Part shown: positions 7,058 through 15,221 of the stretch, one piece after another | Layout of the letters: each line of letters begins with the position of its first letter | Position numbering within the stretch: the stretch's first letter is position 1 | NCBI GenBank assembly: GCA_016201405.1 | Contig: JACQCZ010000017.1 | Span: 62,001 to 126,000 of the forward strand | DNA length: 64,000 nucleotides | Reading direction: 5' to 3' | Source: Candidatus Acetothermia bacterium | Lineage (GTDB): Bacteria > Bipolaricaulota > Bipolaricaulia > RBG-16-55-9 | Notes under the pieces: generated by a model | Seen by the model: only the letters and a program-made list of their open reading frames with translations | What the model was told of the DNA's origin: nothing | The model's database searches: none | Made by a program: the position numbers and the translations under genes

Positions 7058-8473
7058 CTAGAATGGAGAGACCTCTCCAGTTGGGTTTCCGAAGGGCTGG
7101 AAGTCGTAAAAGCTGGCATGAATCTTGTGAAACATGAGCGTAAATGAGCCGACAGGGCCGTTACGCTGTTTGCCAATGATGATCTCCGTCTCACTTACAG
7201 AGGGCTCATGCTGTTCCCGCTCGCCGCCATTCAGATGTTCATCGCTGTCAGCTTTGACGTCGTCATAATAGTCTTTGCGATACAAGAACATAACGACATC
7301 AGCAGTCTGCTCAATCTCTCCGCTCTCGCGCAGATCAGAGAGTCGTGGCTTTTTAGAATCTCGCCGCTCCACGGCACGGGAGAGCTGAGAACAGGCCATC
7401 ACGGGGACATCGAGCTCGCGGGCCAGGCTCTTCAATGAACGAGCAATGTACGAGATCTCTTGCTCACGGACATCCACACGCCCTCCGCCTTCAATGAGCT
7501 GCAAATAGTCAACAATCAAGAGACTAAGTCCATGTTCGGCCTTCATGCGGCGGGCTTTGGCTTTGAGCTCCATCACAGAGATCGCGGGCATGTCATCAAT
7601 AAGAATCGATGACTTTTGCAACCGGTTGGCAGCGAGCATGATGCGCCGCCAGGCATCGCTGTCTGAGCCCAGATAGCCGCTTCTCAGCCTTAGTAAATTG
7701 ACCTGAGCTTCTGAGCAGAGCAGCCGCTCAACCACCTGCTCTTTGGTCATTTCCAGACTGAATATGCCGACAGACTTTCCCAGATGAAGAGCGACGTTGC
7801 GTGCGATCGAGAATACAAACGAGCTCTTTCCCATCGAAGGTCGGCCAGCGACAATCGTTAGATCCGCTGGATGAAAGCCTGCGGTGCGCTTGTCCATCTC
7901 TTTGAATCCAGAAGAGAGGCCAGTTACTGTGCTTCGCTTTGGGTCTTGAAGTTTTTCAAGTAAATCAAGATGCTCAGGCAGGATTTCTGAAATCGAATGA
8001 TAGCTCTCCTTCAACGTTTGGCGAGACAATAGAAAGATCTTCTCTTCGGCTCTATCGAGCAGCTGGTCTAGCTCTTTCTCTTCTTCAAACCCGAGCTCTG
8101 CAACTTCCTGCCCCGTCTGAACAAGATCACGAAGAATCGCTTTCTTTCGCACAATCTCGGCGTAATAGCCAGCCGAGGTCGTTGTGCTGACGCGGGAGAG
8201 AAGCTCAGTCAGATAGAGTCGGCCACCTGTCTCGCCAAGCACATTTCTCTCTTCGAGGCGGTTTCCCAGTGTGATTACGTCGACTGGCTGTGAGTTCTCA
8301 AAGAGCTCAAGCAGTGTCTGATAGATGAGTCTGTGGCTGCGGGCATAGAAATGATGAGGCGTGAGCTTTTCGGTCAACAGCGGCATGACTGTCTCGGCTT
8401 CGATGATGGCGCAGCCTAAGACAACCTGCTCTGCTTCATTATTTCTTGGAAGAGATCGGGCTTCGCTCGGCAA
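7058..8473 (-). CDS. dnaB: replicative DNA helicase DnaB
   Basis: A 471-residue hexameric 5'-3' replicative helicase. The N-terminal domain (NNEAEQVVLGCAI, residues ~10-110) is followed by the RecA-like motor. The motor has Walker A GRPSMGKSSFVFSIARNVA, the FSLEMTKEQVVERLL motif, Walker B LLIVDYLQLI, the CSQLSRAVERR motif with arginine contacts, and the C-terminal SGEIEQTADVVMFLYR and KQRNGPVG loops. All motifs look intact, with no intein. The start is a TTG at 8473. A promoter at 8488-8516 puts the RNA start only ~8 bases upstream, so the message may be nearly leaderless. The neighbour upstream is the DUF402 gene in the same direction. Confidence 0.95.
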   Translation of the reverse strand: MPSEARSLPRNNEAEQVVLGCAIIEAETVMPLLTEKLTPHHFYARSHRLIYQTLLELFENSQPVDVITLGNRLEERNVLGETGGRLYLTELLSRVSTTTSAGYYAEIVRKKAILRDLVQTGQEVAELGFEEEKELDQLLDRAEEKIFLLSRQTLKESYHSISEILPEHLDLLEKLQDPKRSTVTGLSSGFKEMDKRTAGFHPADLTIVAGRPSMGKSSFVFSIARNVALHLGKSVGIFSLEMTKEQVVERLLCSEAQVNLLRLRSGYLGSDSDAWRRIMLAANRLQKSSILIDDMPAISVMELKAKARRMKAEHGLSLLIVDYLQLIEGGGRVDVREQEISYIARSLKSLARELDVPVMACSQLSRAVERRDSKKPRLSDLRESGEIEQTADVVMFLYRKDYYDDVKADSDEHLNGGEREQHEPSVSETEIIIGKQRNGPVGSFTLMFHKIHASFYDFQPFGNPTGEVSPF

Positions 8474-8487
8474 AGTTAATCAGCACC

Positions 8488-8516
8488 AGTATAGCCCTTG
8501 TGCGAAGGGGAGTAAA
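8488..8516 (-). promoter_or_regulatory. promoter of dnaB
   Basis: Minus-strand TTTACT (8511-8516), 17 bases, then TATACT (8488-8493). The predicted start is ~8 bases before the TTG codon at 8473, leaving no room for a ribosome binding site. Confidence 0.5.
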
Positions 8517-8526
8517 GCAACGCCGC

Positions 8527-8997
8527 TCATTCTTCAAGTTCTTCGATGATTTGTCGATATTTTTTCAGTAAATGCTCTTTCGTGGATGAAATAATCTGGA
8601 GATTGTCCTGAGTAAGAAGTCCACGGGTCTGAGATTCATGCATCTCGTCTTCGTCGAGAATATGGATCTGTCCACTCGGCTCAACCCAGAGATCGAGTAG
8701 CAGATCGACCCAGGTGATCTCTCTGCTGATCTGGACCTTCTCGCAGACATCAAAGCGGTGCCCCAAGAGTGTGCCATCGGCAAGAGTGATCTTGTAGATG
8801 AGATAATTTCGGTCCCTCCAAAAATGAGCGCGTGTGTGGATCTCACCGGCTGGAAGATAGATGGGGCCATCTCGCAATGGCTTCTCGCGGTTCCAGATGA
8901 AATTGACGATGGCAACATCGGGCTTCAGTACGACGGCATCACAGGCAAATTCTTCTCTTCGCCCATCCAAGTGGATTTTTGTCTCTATGATTTTCAT
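8527..8997 (-). CDS. DUF402 domain protein
   Basis: A 156-residue protein resembling the DUF402 (FomD-like barrel) family. The family pattern is visible: an N-terminal beta-rich region with the IHTRAHFWRDRNYLIYKI strand pair, then the acidic HRFDVCEKVQ and TWVDLLLDLWVEPSGQIHILDEDE segments, whose aspartates bind divalent metal in FomD. A C-terminal helix (TKEHLLKKYRQIIEELEE) closes it. DUF402 proteins include nucleoside di/triphosphate hydrolases, but the substrate here is not predictable. ATG 8997 is preferred to a TTG eight codons upstream. It lies 53 bases before dnaB on the same strand and is divergent from the acyl-CoA dehydrogenase gene. Confidence 0.7.
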   Translation of the reverse strand: MKIIETKIHLDGRREEFACDAVVLKPDVAIVNFIWNREKPLRDGPIYLPAGEIHTRAHFWRDRNYLIYKITLADGTLLGHRFDVCEKVQISREITWVDLLLDLWVEPSGQIHILDEDEMHESQTRGLLTQDNLQIISSTKEHLLKKYRQIIEELEE

Positions 8998-9095
8998 CAG
9001 ACTACAAGGTAGCGGCCTCAAGGACTTAGGGCAAACAATGCGTGAATTGAAAGGATCATTTTGATAGAGTACTCAGTACGATCTGGAGGAATTGC

Positions 9096-10271
9096 ATGGG
9101 AACTTTGAGTGATTATCGAAGTGTAGATTATTTCAACCTAGACGAGTTATTAACAGAAGAGCAGAGACAGGTCCGCCGCACGGTACGTGCCTTTGTCACT
9201 GAAAAGATTCTGCCTATCATCGCCGATTGCTATGAACAGCAAAAATTTCCTGAAGAGCTCATCCCGGAGATGGCTGAGCTTGGCTTCTTTGGCGCGAACC
9301 TTCAAGGGTACGGAGCTGCAGGAATTGACAACATTGCCTATGGCCTGATGATGCAAGAGCTAGAGCGTGGCGATTCAGGGCTTCGCAGCATGGCCTCGGT
9401 GCAGGGTGGGCTGGTTATGTACCCGATTTACGCCTTTGGCTCAGAAGAGCAGAAGCAGAAGTATCTGCCGGCGATGGCCAAAGCCAAGATGATTGGCTGC
9501 TTCGGGCTAACAGAGCCAGAGCATGGCTCCGATCCGGCAGGCATGGAGACGACCGCTGTAAAAGATGGCAAGAATTACGTCCTCAATGGAAACAAGACAT
9601 GGATTACCAATGCCAATGTGGCGGATGTGGCGATTATCTGGGCCAAGACAGATGATCAGATTCGAGGCTTTTTAGTAGAGAAGGGCACAAAAGGATTCTC
9701 AACAGCCAAGATTGATGGAAAGTTCTCGATGCGCGCCTCTCATACAGGTGAGATTTACCTCAATGACTGTCGAGTTCCAAAAGATAATATGCTGCCCAGC
9801 GTAGAGGGGTTGAAAGGCCCGCTCAGCTGTCTCAATCAGGCTCGTTATGGCATTTCCTGGGGCGTCATTGGTGCGGCCATGGCCTGCTATGATGAAGCAC
9901 TCAAGTACTGCTTGGAGAGGAAGCAGTTTGATAAGCCAATCGCTTCATATCAGCTAGTGCAAGAGAAGCTTGTAGATATGCTGACTGAGATTACCAAAGC
10001 TCAGCTTCTATCTTATCGGCTGGGACAACTTAAAGATGCTGACACGCTCTTGCATACGCAGGTCTCCATGGCCAAGCGGAATAATTGCCGCATGGCTCTC
10101 GATGTGTCAAGAATGGCTCGTGATCTGCTGGGTGGAAATGGCATTACCTTGGATTACCAGGCGATTCGGCACATGACCAACCTTGAGACGGTCTATACGT
10201 ATGAGGGAACCGACCACATTCATACGCTGGTGATGGGAGCAGACATCACAGGCATTCAGGCCTTTCGTTAG
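9096..10271 (+). CDS. gcdH: glutaryl-CoA dehydrogenase-type acyl-CoA dehydrogenase
   Basis: A 391-residue FAD enzyme closest to glutaryl-CoA dehydrogenase, which oxidises and decarboxylates glutaryl-CoA to crotonyl-CoA in lysine, tryptophan and benzoate breakdown. The family-specific block GLRSMASVQGGLVMYPIYAFGS is split here by position: RSMASVQ carries the Arg that in human GCDH binds the substrate's distal carboxylate. The catalytic Glu is in TYEGTDHIH (residue ~370), and the protein ends ITGIQAF, a GCDH hallmark. FAD-binding GCFGLTEPEHGSDP is also present. A CTGGAGGAATTGC ribosome site precedes the ATG. The gene stands alone, flanked by divergent and convergent neighbours. Specificity for glutaryl-CoA rather than a related diacid is likely but unproven. 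Confidence 0.88.
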   Translation: MGTLSDYRSVDYFNLDELLTEEQRQVRRTVRAFVTEKILPIIADCYEQQKFPEELIPEMAELGFFGANLQGYGAAGIDNIAYGLMMQELERGDSGLRSMASVQGGLVMYPIYAFGSEEQKQKYLPAMAKAKMIGCFGLTEPEHGSDPAGMETTAVKDGKNYVLNGNKTWITNANVADVAIIWAKTDDQIRGFLVEKGTKGFSTAKIDGKFSMRASHTGEIYLNDCRVPKDNMLPSVEGLKGPLSCLNQARYGISWGVIGAAMACYDEALKYCLERKQFDKPIASYQLVQEKLVDMLTEITKAQLLSYRLGQLKDADTLLHTQVSMAKRNNCRMALDVSRMARDLLGGNGITLDYQAIRHMTNLETVYTYEGTDHIHTLVMGADITGIQAFR

Positions 10272-10286
10272 ATCCTTTTCTAGCAT

Positions 10287-10895
10287 TCAAAAATGGAAGA
10301 TCTCTTGGAGGCCCATGCGGAGCATCATTACGCCAATGGCTGCCAAGAAGAGGCTGCTCACTTTCGACAGAGCTGCCGCTCCGCCACCGCCCAATCTCTT
10401 ATAGAGCCAGTCCGAAGCTCTGAATAACCCCCAGACGATGGAGACGTTGAGCAAGAAAGATGCCATAGTGAATAGGGGGCCGCGAGTGTCGATCAGAATG
10501 AGCAATGTCGTAAAGACTGCCGGCCCGACGACCAGTGGGATGCCAATCGGCACGACTCCCATTGTAAGATGCGGCATTCGTCGCTTTTTGGGGACGGGCT
10601 GAAGCAGGTCATTGAGTGCAAGAATGAAGAGAAGAACGCCGCCAGCGATCTTGAAATCTGCCACTGTGACACCTAGAAAGCTGAGAATTCCTTTACCTAA
10701 CAACACAAAAGCAATTCCGGCGAAGAAGGCTGTTAGAACGGAATCCCGAATCACTTTCCGCTTATCATCGACAGAAAAGTTATGGGTCAGGCCGACAAAG
10801 ATGGGCAGCGTGCCGATCCCGTCCATTGCAACAAAGACCGGAACAAAACTGAGGAAGAATTCTTGTAAGATGCTGCCGATCGATTCCCAGGGCAC
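10287..10895 (-). CDS. MarC family integral membrane protein
   Basis: A 202-residue polytopic membrane protein of the MarC/YchE (UPF0056) family, function unknown despite the historic multiple-antibiotic-resistance name. Six hydrophobic helices are visible. Family signatures include FVPVFVAMDGIGTLPIFVGLT near the N-terminus, FKIAGGVLLFILALNDL in the middle and VPIGIPLVVGPAVFTTLLIL in the second half. Length is normal. It is followed on the same strand by nothing closely coupled and is convergent with gcdH across 15 bases. Confidence 0.85.
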   Translation of the reverse strand: MPWESIGSILQEFFLSFVPVFVAMDGIGTLPIFVGLTHNFSVDDKRKVIRDSVLTAFFAGIAFVLLGKGILSFLGVTVADFKIAGGVLLFILALNDLLQPVPKKRRMPHLTMGVVPIGIPLVVGPAVFTTLLILIDTRGPLFTMASFLLNVSIVWGLFRASDWLYKRLGGGGAAALSKVSSLFLAAIGVMMLRMGLQEIFHF

Positions 10896-10918
10896 GGATC
10901 AGAATAACACAATTATTC

Positions 10919-12571
10919 TCAGAAACGCGAAGCAGAGAGAGTCACATCGGCCCATCGCCATGCCTCATCAAATTGAGTCTTGATTTGCACTGCCTCTGTG
11001 GTTTTATTCTGCTTTTCCAGGCTCAGCATTAGCCCATAAAGCGACCAGCCATTCCTGGGGTAAATTTTCAAGTCTTCGCGATAGACGGCCTCTGCCTCAG
11101 ATGCCCGTCCTGCGTCGAGCAGAGCTGCTCCAAGAGACTGGCGGACGGGGTAGTACCAGGCTGGCGGCTCGGTATAAGCCAGCCCATCTTGCAATTCGAC
11201 TGCCTGTTTGAGCTGCGAGATGAGCGAGTCTGAATTGCCCTGTGCCCCTGCGAGCTCCCCGCCTACAATGAGCAATGCGATCTTAAGCATAACATCAGCC
11301 GTCGAGCCCGAGGCGAGGGGAAATTGCTTCATCTCTGCGCTATTCGCAATCTGGGTCAGCTTGTTCAGCTCGTCTGCTGCCTCTTGAAGCTGGTCTTTTC
11401 GTACATATGCAAGCCCTCTGGCGTAATGCCACATGCCAGTGGTGTACCTGTACTGAGATGAAGGTTGTGGCTCATTGAGGATCTCGTCCCATTTGCCAAA
11501 GCGCACCAGAGCAAAAAGGGGCATAGGCATAAAGTCTTCGATGGGCGGGAAGTCTTTGTAATGAGAAGCTGGAATCTCAGCCACTAGTTTACGAGCGGCT
11601 TGAATAGCCTCAGTGCTATTGCCCTCGATGGCGGATGCGGCAAAGAGAAAGTGAATATTATGAGGATAATAAGCTGTTAAGTACCAGCCCTGCATATTCA
11701 TGTCTGGCATATACGACTCATCCGCATGAATGGCATGCTCGTTGGCCACTGCTGCGTCGTGATAGCGCCCCACCCGCCAGAAGGTGTGAGCGGGCATGTG
11801 AACGAGATGTCCTGCGCCTGGCACAAGCGAAGGAAGCCGCTCTGCGCTTGGGATGGCCCGATCAGGAGTTTGCGATGCCTCTACGGCGTGGATGTAATAG
11901 TGATTCGCGCCAGGATGATTCTGGTTGCGTGCCAAGACAGACTCAAGAGTGGAGACGATCTCGTTTGTATATTGAGTCGGCTTGCCATCTTTGGTCCAGT
12001 AGGCCCAGGGTGTGACATCCATGAGTGCCTCGGCAAAGAGTGTGGCTGCGTCTATGTCATCGGGGAATTGCTTGACGACCTCACGCATGGCATTGGCATA
12101 ATCAATATCAAGTGAGAGCCTGTCGTCGGGTGGATTCTCAGCATAGCGGTGAGTAAGAGCTTGAATATATGCCTGCTCATTCGCACCTGCATTGGGCGCA
12201 GCTTGAAGTGCCTTTCGCACGAGTTGATTAGCCTTCTCATTCAAACTGGGATCCATTGGTGCATTGATATTGGGTCCAAGCACAAGTGCCTCGCCCCAGT
12301 AACAGATAGCACAATCAGGATCGAGCCGAGCAGCCTCCTCAAAGGATCGAAAAGCTTCATCATGGTTGAAGGCGTAGGTGAGAGTGAGCCCTTGATCGAA
12401 ATAGCGCTGCGCCATCGGAACTTTGGTAGAGATGACATGATGATAATTCCCAAGATTATTGAAGAGTTGTTCGTGCGAAGAGTGCTTCGAGAAAAAGCCG
12501 CTCTCGCATCCAGCCAAAAGAGCCAGTGGAGCAACAACTAGTGTCACGATCAGAACGAGGATCGATTTCAT
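10919..12571 (-). CDS. tetratricopeptide-repeat lipoprotein
   Basis: A 550-residue protein starting at an ATG preceded by GGAGGAAATT, which gives a clean lipoprotein signal (MKSILVLIVT then LALLAGC; lipobox LAGC with Cys at residue 21). Longer in-frame readings upstream lack a signal and are discarded. The mature part is a run of TPR helices: FNHDEAFRSFEEAARLDPDC near residue 70, more near residues 190-260, and C-terminal repeats around RASEAEAVYREDLKIYPRNG. Proteins of this architecture, with the N-terminal QRYFDQGLTLTYAFNHDEA block, are common in soil bacteria and of unknown function, presumably binding partners at the membrane surface. Confidence 0.8.
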   Translation of the reverse strand: MKSILVLIVTLVVAPLALLAGCESGFFSKHSSHEQLFNNLGNYHHVISTKVPMAQRYFDQGLTLTYAFNHDEAFRSFEEAARLDPDCAICYWGEALVLGPNINAPMDPSLNEKANQLVRKALQAAPNAGANEQAYIQALTHRYAENPPDDRLSLDIDYANAMREVVKQFPDDIDAATLFAEALMDVTPWAYWTKDGKPTQYTNEIVSTLESVLARNQNHPGANHYYIHAVEASQTPDRAIPSAERLPSLVPGAGHLVHMPAHTFWRVGRYHDAAVANEHAIHADESYMPDMNMQGWYLTAYYPHNIHFLFAASAIEGNSTEAIQAARKLVAEIPASHYKDFPPIEDFMPMPLFALVRFGKWDEILNEPQPSSQYRYTTGMWHYARGLAYVRKDQLQEAADELNKLTQIANSAEMKQFPLASGSTADVMLKIALLIVGGELAGAQGNSDSLISQLKQAVELQDGLAYTEPPAWYYPVRQSLGAALLDAGRASEAEAVYREDLKIYPRNGWSLYGLMLSLEKQNKTTEAVQIKTQFDEAWRWADVTLSASRF

Positions 12572-12669
12572 AATTTCCTCCTTGCGAGAGTGCGATACTA
12601 TTCTTATTAGAGTAGCGCAACATACACCCACATGACAAGAATTGCCATTAGAAGCAGAGTTTTTGCCTC

Positions 12670-12698
12670 TTGACAGTCGGTCAGAACTATGATAATAT
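12670..12698 (+). promoter_or_regulatory. plus-strand promoter upstream of small-ORF region
   Basis: A perfect TTGACA (12670-12675) is followed after 17 bases by TAATAT (12693-12698); GATAAT at 12691-12696 overlaps it. It points to the 16-codon frame at 12753 and the small protein genes beyond. Confidence 0.5.
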
Positions 12699-12752
12699 AC
12701 ACGAACTTTACGGCCAGAGTAAATTGACTGGCACAAGGGGGGTGGTATCACA

Positions 12753-12803
12753 ATGATCAGAATGCAAACAACAGTGGTATCCGCCCCGGTTAAGTCCCTC
12801 TAA
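12753..12803 (+). CDS. possible 16-residue leader peptide
   Basis: ATG 12753 follows a G-rich AAGGGGGGTGG stretch and encodes MIRMQTTVVSAPVKSL before a TAA. Its last codons lie inside the hairpin at 12782-12818, the layout of an attenuator or leader peptide. No homology is recognisable and translation is unproven. Confidence 0.25.
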   Translation: MIRMQTTVVSAPVKSL

Positions 12804-12818
12804 ACGGGCTCCGGGGCG
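12782..12818. repeat. GC-rich inverted repeat (possible attenuator or terminator)
   Basis: CGCCCCGG (12782-12789) pairs with CCGGGGCG (12811-12818) over a 21-base loop. No T-tract follows on either strand, so a classic intrinsic terminator is not supported. Confidence 0.45.
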
Positions 12819-13077
12819 TGATGCCCTACTCGCGGTCTTCCAGTGAGGAGTCCATCTTTTTTCAAATCCTCAGCGGTCAAAGATCTGTAGGCCTTTTTTA
12901 GTTCCCAAGTTCGGAGTTTATAGACGCTAGGCTTTCGTACGGAGTTTGGCGTTCGTTTTTCGATCGGGTTGGGTTCCATCGAAATCGAGAGATCCTTTGT
13001 GGGGAGCGTCTTGCCTGTCATGGCACGGGCAGCGATCTCTGTGGCAATTATCCAGTTCATATTTACTTGGAGGAACG

Positions 13078-13164
13078 ATGATATCTTCGATTCTTGAAGC
13101 AAAGACATTTCAACCGGATGTTCGATGTGCCCGCACTAGGGGAGGTGCGTCTGATCCTACATAA
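13078..13164 (+). CDS. possible 28-residue peptide upstream of small accessory protein
   Basis: ATG 13078 has a good ribosome site (TTGGAGGAACG). It encodes 28 residues beginning MISSILEAKTFQPDV and ending in TAA, 11 bases before the GTG start of the next frame. It has no recognisable domain. The strong ribosome site and tight spacing suggest a two-cistron unit or a leader peptide. An alternative minus-strand frame overlaps the region but lacks a ribosome site. Confidence 0.35.
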   Translation: MISSILEAKTFQPDVRCARTRGGASDPT

Positions 13165-13175
13165 AGGAGGGATCT

Positions 13176-13412
13176 GTGTTAGATAGCCCCCATAATCTGG
13201 AAAAGTTAGTTAGATTGAGCCATGCAAGTCGTTTGAGTGAAGCCGAGCGCGAGAGGATGCTTCGAAAAGTGAAGGTCTCTCAGCCCAGCCTGTTGGATAA
13301 AGTCCTTCTCCGGCTGGGCGAGTTGCTGATCGCGTTTGGGTCACAGCTAAAAAAGCGCTACACATTGGCACCCAGTGGGAGTCGCTGCCAGATCGAGCAC
13401 TCGATCGAATAG
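13176..13412 (+). CDS. small uncharacterised protein (LEK-AE-RML-LL family)
   Basis: A 78-residue protein with a GTG start behind AAAGGAGGGATCT. The N-terminal half is a charged amphipathic helix (LEKLVRLSHASRLSEAERER) followed by ML and a short linker. A second, hydrophobic amphipathic helix (LLDKVLLRLGELLIAFGSQL) ends in KKRY. The same layout occurs in the 59-residue protein at 41298-41477 (LEKIVKERH, AEEKRML, LLSRVFQRL), so the two are paralogues. I recall similar small proteins scattered in Chloroflexota genomes, without known function. A strong terminator follows. The second helix could lie on a membrane surface. Confidence 0.6.
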   Translation: MLDSPHNLEKLVRLSHASRLSEAERERMLRKVKVSQPSLLDKVLLRLGELLIAFGSQLKKRYTLAPSGSRCQIEHSIE

Positions 13413-13420
13413 AGAAGAGT

Positions 13421-13459
13421 GAGGGAGCGGGTGTGCATTGCATCCGCTCCCTCTTTTTT
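13421..13459 (+). terminator. intrinsic terminator after small protein gene
   Basis: GAGGGAGCGG (13421-13430) pairs with CCGCTCCCTC (13444-13453), followed by TTTTTTA. This confirms transcription of the plus-strand small ORFs to its left. Confidence 0.88.
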
Positions 13460-13727
13460 ATATGCGGCCAGAATGCGCTCAATTTCGAGTCCCTAGGAAA
13501 ATCACCGATTCGCAGCGCAGGGCTCGCATCATTGATGCTTACTCCAAGTCGGATGGGGGTTTCTCAACGATATTTTAAGATTAGCTTTCAATGAGATCCT
13601 ATTTTTGTTGCCCGTCATCGGCTACCCAGGCGATGATGTCAAAGTGCCTGATATCAGCAAAAGTCACTCCAAGAGATTGCATCATTTTTCAATGAATCCG
13701 AGCACTCCTATCTATTTACAGACTCTA
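13460..13727. other. intergenic region, no gene seen
   Basis: About 270 bases with stop codons in all frames and no convincing coding sequence, RNA fold or repeat. The promoter of the DinB-like gene begins at its right end. Confidence 0.5.
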
Positions 13728-13756
13728 TTGACCTGGCAATAAATAATCGCTACAAT
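13728..13756 (+). promoter_or_regulatory. promoter of the DinB-like gene
   Basis: TTGACC (13728-13733), 17 bases, TACAAT (13751-13756): each hexamer matches five of six consensus positions. The gene's AGGAGGCGAGTCAA ribosome site follows 30 bases later. Confidence 0.75.
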
Positions 13757-13799
13757 ATTGCAAGTGACAGTGATCTCCGAATCCTAGGAGGCGAGTCAA

Positions 13800-14288
13800 A
13801 TGAGTTTTCAGAAAGATACGGCGACGAATTATCTCACTCAAGTTGATCTGTTCAAGGTGACCTTGGAGAAGACTCCTAGCGACAAACTTCAGTGGAAGCC
13901 AGACCCAAATTCCATGTCTGCACAGGAGATGGTAGAGCATTTGACGGGCTCTCAATACTTTTTCGCAGCATTGATCAAAGGAGAGGATCCCCCGGCACCA
14001 CCGCCATCCGATTCCACACCCAAAGTCAAGACTCGTGAGCAGCTTCTAAAGGATTTTCAGCAGAGCTGCGATATGATGGCGAAAACAATTGGCTCTGCCC
14101 CAGACAAGTCACTCGACACTCCTATCAAATTACCATTTGGCCATACCGTAAAGACGCGCTTTATCATGACTGTTCCAGGCTTTCATGCCACCTATCATTG
14201 GGGCCAGCTCAGTTATGTACAAAAAATGTGGGGAGACAACAAAGACCACATGACTGACCCATCATTCCCATTGGGTGGGCGATATTAG
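13800..14288 (+). CDS. DinB-family (DUF664-like) putative metal-dependent protein
   Basis: A 162-residue four-helix-bundle protein of the DinB/YfiT superfamily. Expected histidines are visible: one in the second helix (MVEHLTGSQYFF, residue ~44) and two in the HATYHWGQLSYVQKMWG segment near residue 135, which together form the metal triad. The family holds thiol-dependent transferases and many proteins of unknown role. The ribosome site AGGAGGCGAGTCAA and a near-consensus promoter upstream suggest the gene is well expressed. It is monocistronic and convergent with the acetyltransferase operon. Confidence 0.75.
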   Translation: MSFQKDTATNYLTQVDLFKVTLEKTPSDKLQWKPDPNSMSAQEMVEHLTGSQYFFAALIKGEDPPAPPPSDSTPKVKTREQLLKDFQQSCDMMAKTIGSAPDKSLDTPIKLPFGHTVKTRFIMTVPGFHATYHWGQLSYVQKMWGDNKDHMTDPSFPLGGRY

Positions 14289-14295
14289 TAGAGGG

Positions 14296-14781
14296 TCATA
14301 AAAAACGGTGCATGACATAGGCATCGACAAGCCCTAATTGCTTGTGCTGAAAGACTTTGGGCAAAGTCCCAATAATCTGGAAGCCAAGCTTCTGCCATAA
14401 GGCTACAGCATTCATGTTGGTGCTTACCACAAAATTGAATTGCATCGCCTGGTAGCCAAGTCTTCGGGCTTCATTGAGTGCATGCTTACCCATCGTTTTG
14501 CCGATGCCTCTGCCCTGCGCAAGGGAATCAACCATAAATGCGGCATTGGCGACGTGAGAGCCAAGCCCTGGCTGATTGGGTTTCAAAATATAGGTCCCGA
14601 CAATTAAATCGCCATTACTCGCAACATAAGTTTTAACGATCGGCGTCATCCAGACAGAGCGTGCCTCTTCTTTGCTGATGTCCGGCGAGAATACGTAAGT
14701 ATCTCCTTTGGCAACGACCTGATGAAAGATATTCCAGATTGCTTCGAAATCATTTGATTTTGCTTCTCGAATCTCAATCAT
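14296..14781 (-). CDS. GNAT family N-acetyltransferase
   Basis: A 161-residue single-domain acetyltransferase. The acetyl-CoA binding loop is AQGRGIGKTMGKHAL (motif A, residues ~88-102). The family's NMNAVALWQKLGFQIIGTLP segment (motif B) and a C-terminal strand follow. The sequence resembles phosphinothricin/amino-group acetyltransferase-like proteins, but the substrate is unknown. Its ATG overlaps the stop of the upstream GNAT gene by ATGA. It is the last gene of a four-gene minus-strand unit (cupin, PhzF, GNAT, GNAT). Confidence 0.85.
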   Translation of the reverse strand: MIEIREAKSNDFEAIWNIFHQVVAKGDTYVFSPDISKEEARSVWMTPIVKTYVASNGDLIVGTYILKPNQPGLGSHVANAAFMVDSLAQGRGIGKTMGKHALNEARRLGYQAMQFNFVVSTNMNAVALWQKLGFQIIGTLPKVFQHKQLGLVDAYVMHRFL

Positions 14782-15221
14782 TTGGGATCTAAGAACTCAC
14801 GCGAAAAATGATAGGCCTGGATGTGCATGCCTTCGCGAAAATAGAAGCGATGCGCCCTGAAACGGTGGACTCCGGAATCTAGGTTGAGCCGCTCGCACTT
14901 CTCAGCCTTTGCATACCTCACGAGCCACTCAAAGAGAGCCTTGCCATAGCCAGCGGAGCGAGAATTCTCGTTGGTGACCAGATCATCGACATACATGAAG
15001 CGCCCGCGAGAGAGCATCTCAAAGATGCGAAAGCCAGCAACAGCATGAACGACTCCTCCATCTTCTGCATAGGCCAGATAATAGCCTTCGCTCTGCTGTC
15101 GCTTGACGCGCTCCATGAGCTCATGCTTGTCCTTGATATGGGGCCGAAGCTGTGCCACAACCTCAAAGCAACGCGCAATCTCTTTCTCAGAGTTCGCAAT
15201 CTGGATCTTCGTAGTGCTCAT
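14778..15221 (-). CDS. GNAT family N-acetyltransferase
   Basis: A 147-residue acetyltransferase. Motif A appears as SRSAGYGKALFEWLVRYA with the preceding FMYVDDLVTNENSR strand, and the C-terminal RAHRFYFREGMHIQAYHF segment is typical of the family. ATG 15221 is chosen over an upstream ATG (15254) because it forms an exact ATGA overlap with the stop of the PhzF-like gene. The next gene is again coupled by ATGA. The substrate is unknown. Two unrelated GNATs in tandem suggest an accessory modification or detoxification unit. Confidence 0.82.
   Translation of the reverse strand: MSTTKIQIANSEKEIARCFEVVAQLRPHIKDKHELMERVKRQQSEGYYLAYAEDGGVVHAVAGFRIFEMLSRGRFMYVDDLVTNENSRSAGYGKALFEWLVRYAKAEKCERLNLDSGVHRFRAHRFYFREGMHIQAYHFSREFLDPK

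Larger units (their letters stand above)
12572..13077. other. intergenic region with short leader ORF, hairpin and promoter
   Basis: About 500 bases without an established gene. Visible are a plus-strand promoter (12670-12698), a 16-codon reading frame (12753-12803) and a GC-rich inverted repeat (12782-12818). A minus-strand frame (ending 12800) encodes up to 102 residues rich in Lys/Arg but lacks a ribosome site. The plus-strand reading is favoured because two short frames with strong ribosome sites follow at 13078 and 13176. Confidence 0.4.

Noticed and set aside
12800-13108. Minus-strand frame of up to 102 residues, Lys/Arg-rich
   Set aside because: No ribosome site at any start, no family, and it conflicts with plus-strand short frames that have strong ribosome sites, a promoter and a terminator. 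Kept only as a possibility.
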